A DNA stretch of 64,000 nt. Origin: an uncultured Neomegalonema sp. Its GTDB lineage: Bacteria; Pseudomonadota; Alphaproteobacteria; Rhodobacterales; Rhodobacteraceae. Shown piece by piece: positions 62,531 to 64,000 of this stretch (position 1 is the first letter of the stretch; every line of letters starts with the position of its first letter). Position numbers and translations under genes: made by a program. The stretch is taken from assembly GCA_937990185.1 (NCBI GenBank), contig CALKBI010000024.1, forward strand, positions 62,001 to 126,000, read 5' to 3'. Under the pieces are notes generated by a model. That model searched no databases, was not told the DNA's origin, and was given only the letters and a program-made list of their open reading frames with translations.

Positions 62531-63198
62531 TGATTGAAACTTATTCTGCGGAAAGTTTAGGCAAAGCACTTGCCGAGCGTGTGGCGTCTGACTTGCGGGC
62601 TGCCTTAGAAAAGAAAACCCAAGTCAGCATTGCGGTATCGGGTGGCAGCACTCCTGCTCCTTTTCTTGTGGCATTGGCCAAAGAGTCACTGGATTGGGCA
62701 AAGGTTGTCGTCACTTTGACGGATGAACGTCAGGTCGCGGAGGACAGCCCACGGTCTAATGCGCGTTTGGTTTCTGACAATCTATTGCAAGGCGAAGCGG
62801 CAAAAGCGGAGTTTTTGCCACTCTATTCGACTGCAAACGTTATTGCAGGAATTGCGGAGCGCTTGGACGCAATCACCCCGTTCGATGTGTGCGTGCTCGG
62901 GATGGGCGCGGATATGCACACGGCGTCTCTTTTTCCCGGCACACCGGGATTGGAGCAAATGCTAGATTTAGAGAGTAAATCTCTCATAATTGAGGCAAAT
63001 CCGCCGAAAGCGGATGAACCGCGCGTTACGCTGACTGCCAAAGCATTAACGAGTTCTGCTCATACTTATCTGCTCATTAAGGGAATCGAAAAGCGAGCTG
63101 CTCTTGATCACGCAATGAGCATGACGGATACGCTTGCCGCTCCAATTCGGTTCGTTTTGGATACGGCACAATCACCGGTAGTTTTCTACGCGGACTGA
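62527..63198 (+). CDS. pgl: 6-phosphogluconolactonase
   Basis: A 223-residue DevB-type lactonase that opens 6-phosphogluconolactone. Family blocks [46 protein letters not shown] and the late LLIKGIEKR are present. Starts in the zwf stop (ATGA), so translationally coupled. The frame extends upstream into zwf but has no support there. Confidence 0.96.
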   Translation: MMIETYSAESLGKALAERVASDLRAALEKKTQVSIAVSGGSTPAPFLVALAKESLDWAKVVVTLTDERQVAEDSPRSNARLVSDNLLQGEAAKAEFLPLYSTANVIAGIAERLDAITPFDVCVLGMGADMHTASLFPGTPGLEQMLDLESKSLIIEANPPKADEPRVTLTAKALTSSAHTYLLIKGIEKRAALDHAMSMTDTLAAPIRFVLDTAQSPVVFYAD

Positions 63199-63227
63199 GC
63201 CAGAGAAACAGGAATGGAAACTGCGAT

Positions 63228-64000
63228 ATGAGTGACTACCTCTCAAAGCTCGATTCTCATGCAGCGCGCATAAAAGAGACTAATCTGCGCACCTTGTTTG
63301 CTCAAAACCCTGAACGGTTTGCCGAGTTTTCTGTCCGGTTTGATGATTTGCTCATTGATTTTTCAAAAGAGAAGATTGACGCGCCTGCGCTTGCTGCGCT
63401 GTTTGATGTTGCGCGCGCTGCCAATGTTGCGGCGGCCCGTGACGCTATGGTTGGTGGCGAGCACTGGAATCTCACCGAAGACCGGGCTGTCCTGCATATG
63501 GCGCTTCGGGGAGGGGCAAACCCGCCCGCCGGTGATAATGTGGAAGGAACGCTTGATCGATTTTTAGCCTTTGCTGAAGATGTGCGTACTGGGCGATATG
63601 CTCCGAAGACTGGACGTTTTACCGATGTAATCAACATTGGCATCGGTGGATCAGACCTTGGTCCCGTGATGGTCGCTCGGGCTTTGGAGCCGGACCGTGA
63701 TGGTCCTCGGCTGCATTTCGTGTCGAATGTAGATAGCGCCCATCTGACAGACATTACCAAAGATTTGGACCCGGCACATACGCTCGTTGTTATTGCATCG
63801 AAAACATTCACGACAATGGAAACGATGATCAACGCGCAATCCGCTCGGCAATGGCTGCGCGACGCTGTTGGCGATGAGGCCGGTCAGCACATGGTAGCAG
63901 TATCGAGCAATATCGAAGGCGCAGCGGAATTCGGTATCGAAGAGTCGCGCGTGTTCGGATTTTGGGATTGGGTCGGAGGACGGTACTCGATCTGGTCGGC
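63228..64000 (+). CDS. pgi: glucose-6-phosphate isomerase (partial, runs off window)
   Basis: The first 257 codons of Pgi are present in an open frame from ATG 63228 to the window end. [28 protein letters not shown] and [15 protein letters not shown] are clear sugar-phosphate isomerase signatures. It interconverts glucose-6-P and fructose-6-P, cycling triose-derived carbon back to zwf. AGGAA/TGGAAAC lies upstream. Thirty bases after pgl, same operon. C-terminal part not seen. Confidence 0.96.
   Translation, partial: MSDYLSKLDSHAARIKETNLRTLFAQNPERFAEFSVRFDDLLIDFSKEKIDAPALAALFDVARAANVAAARDAMVGGEHWNLTEDRAVLHMALRGGANPPAGDNVEGTLDRFLAFAEDVRTGRYAPKTGRFTDVINIGIGGSDLGPVMVARALEPDRDGPRLHFVSNVDSAHLTDITKDLDPAHTLVVIASKTFTTMETMINAQSARQWLRDAVGDEAGQHMVAVSSNIEGAAEFGIEESRVFGFWDWVGGRYSIWS

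Overview
This 64 kb window is a chromosomal segment of an alphaproteobacterium, inferred from gene content and order rather than from any database search. The clearest signs are the block rpoZ-rsh-pyrE-(DUF2062)-pdxJ-acpS-lepB-rnc-era on the minus strand, a petABC cytochrome bc1 operon with a Tat-type Rieske protein, an NDUFAF6-like phytoene-synthase-fold protein, a single bifunctional RelA/SpoT enzyme, and an alphaproteobacterial-type L28. Base composition looks moderate (low-to-mid 50s % GC by eye). The mix of genes would suit a Maricaulales/Hyphomonadales-like marine lineage, but that is a guess. No tRNA, rRNA, CRISPR array, insertion sequence or prophage is visible.

Layout. 1-9.6 kb: an IlvD/Edd-type sugar-acid dehydratase, several small exported proteins of unknown role, a LysE/RhtB exporter, an aldo/keto reductase, a VWA protein, a STAS-fold protein and a probable beta-propeller. 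8.7-18.4 kb: two alpha/beta hydrolases, an SCP2 protein, a TPR protein, a DUF3108 protein, meaB, rpmB, a glycosyltransferase, accA and a large META-domain lipoprotein. 18.7-22.6 kb: a signalling trio (three-PAS histidine kinase, Rcp1-like receiver, receiver-PAS-kinase) with no DNA-binding output.

22.8-27.3 kb holds the most interesting locus: an SGNH-type membrane-anchored protein, an AlgI/DltB-family MBOAT acyltransferase, a class II aminoacyl-tRNA-synthetase-like amino acid:[carrier protein] ligase and a stand-alone carrier protein, closed by a strong terminator. Together they have all the parts of a Dlt-type pathway (DltA/B/C/D), but the usual adenylation enzyme DltA is replaced by a synthetase-derived ligase. 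I infer an aminoacylation system that moves an activated small amino acid across the inner membrane onto a cell-surface glycan or lipid; acpS at 44.8-45.2 kb could supply the phosphopantetheine arm.

27.3-40.7 kb: a GcvT-like folate enzyme with a divergent LysR regulator and a clear dyad operator, an exported MORN-repeat protein, nadE, a vapBC-type toxin-antitoxin pair whose toxin gene overlaps gltX, then cysS, cimA, an NDUFAF6-like protein and a methyltransferase. 40.8-49.9 kb: the conserved rpoZ-to-era block with a secreted peptidase-like hydrolase inserted between rnc and era. 50-52.7 kb: petABC. 53.4-61 kb: an alpha-2-macroglobulin-like protein coupled to penicillin-binding protein 1C, a known periplasmic defence/wall-repair pairing. 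61-64 kb: zwf-pgl-pgi, the entry to the pentose-phosphate/Entner-Doudoroff routes; pgi runs off the window.
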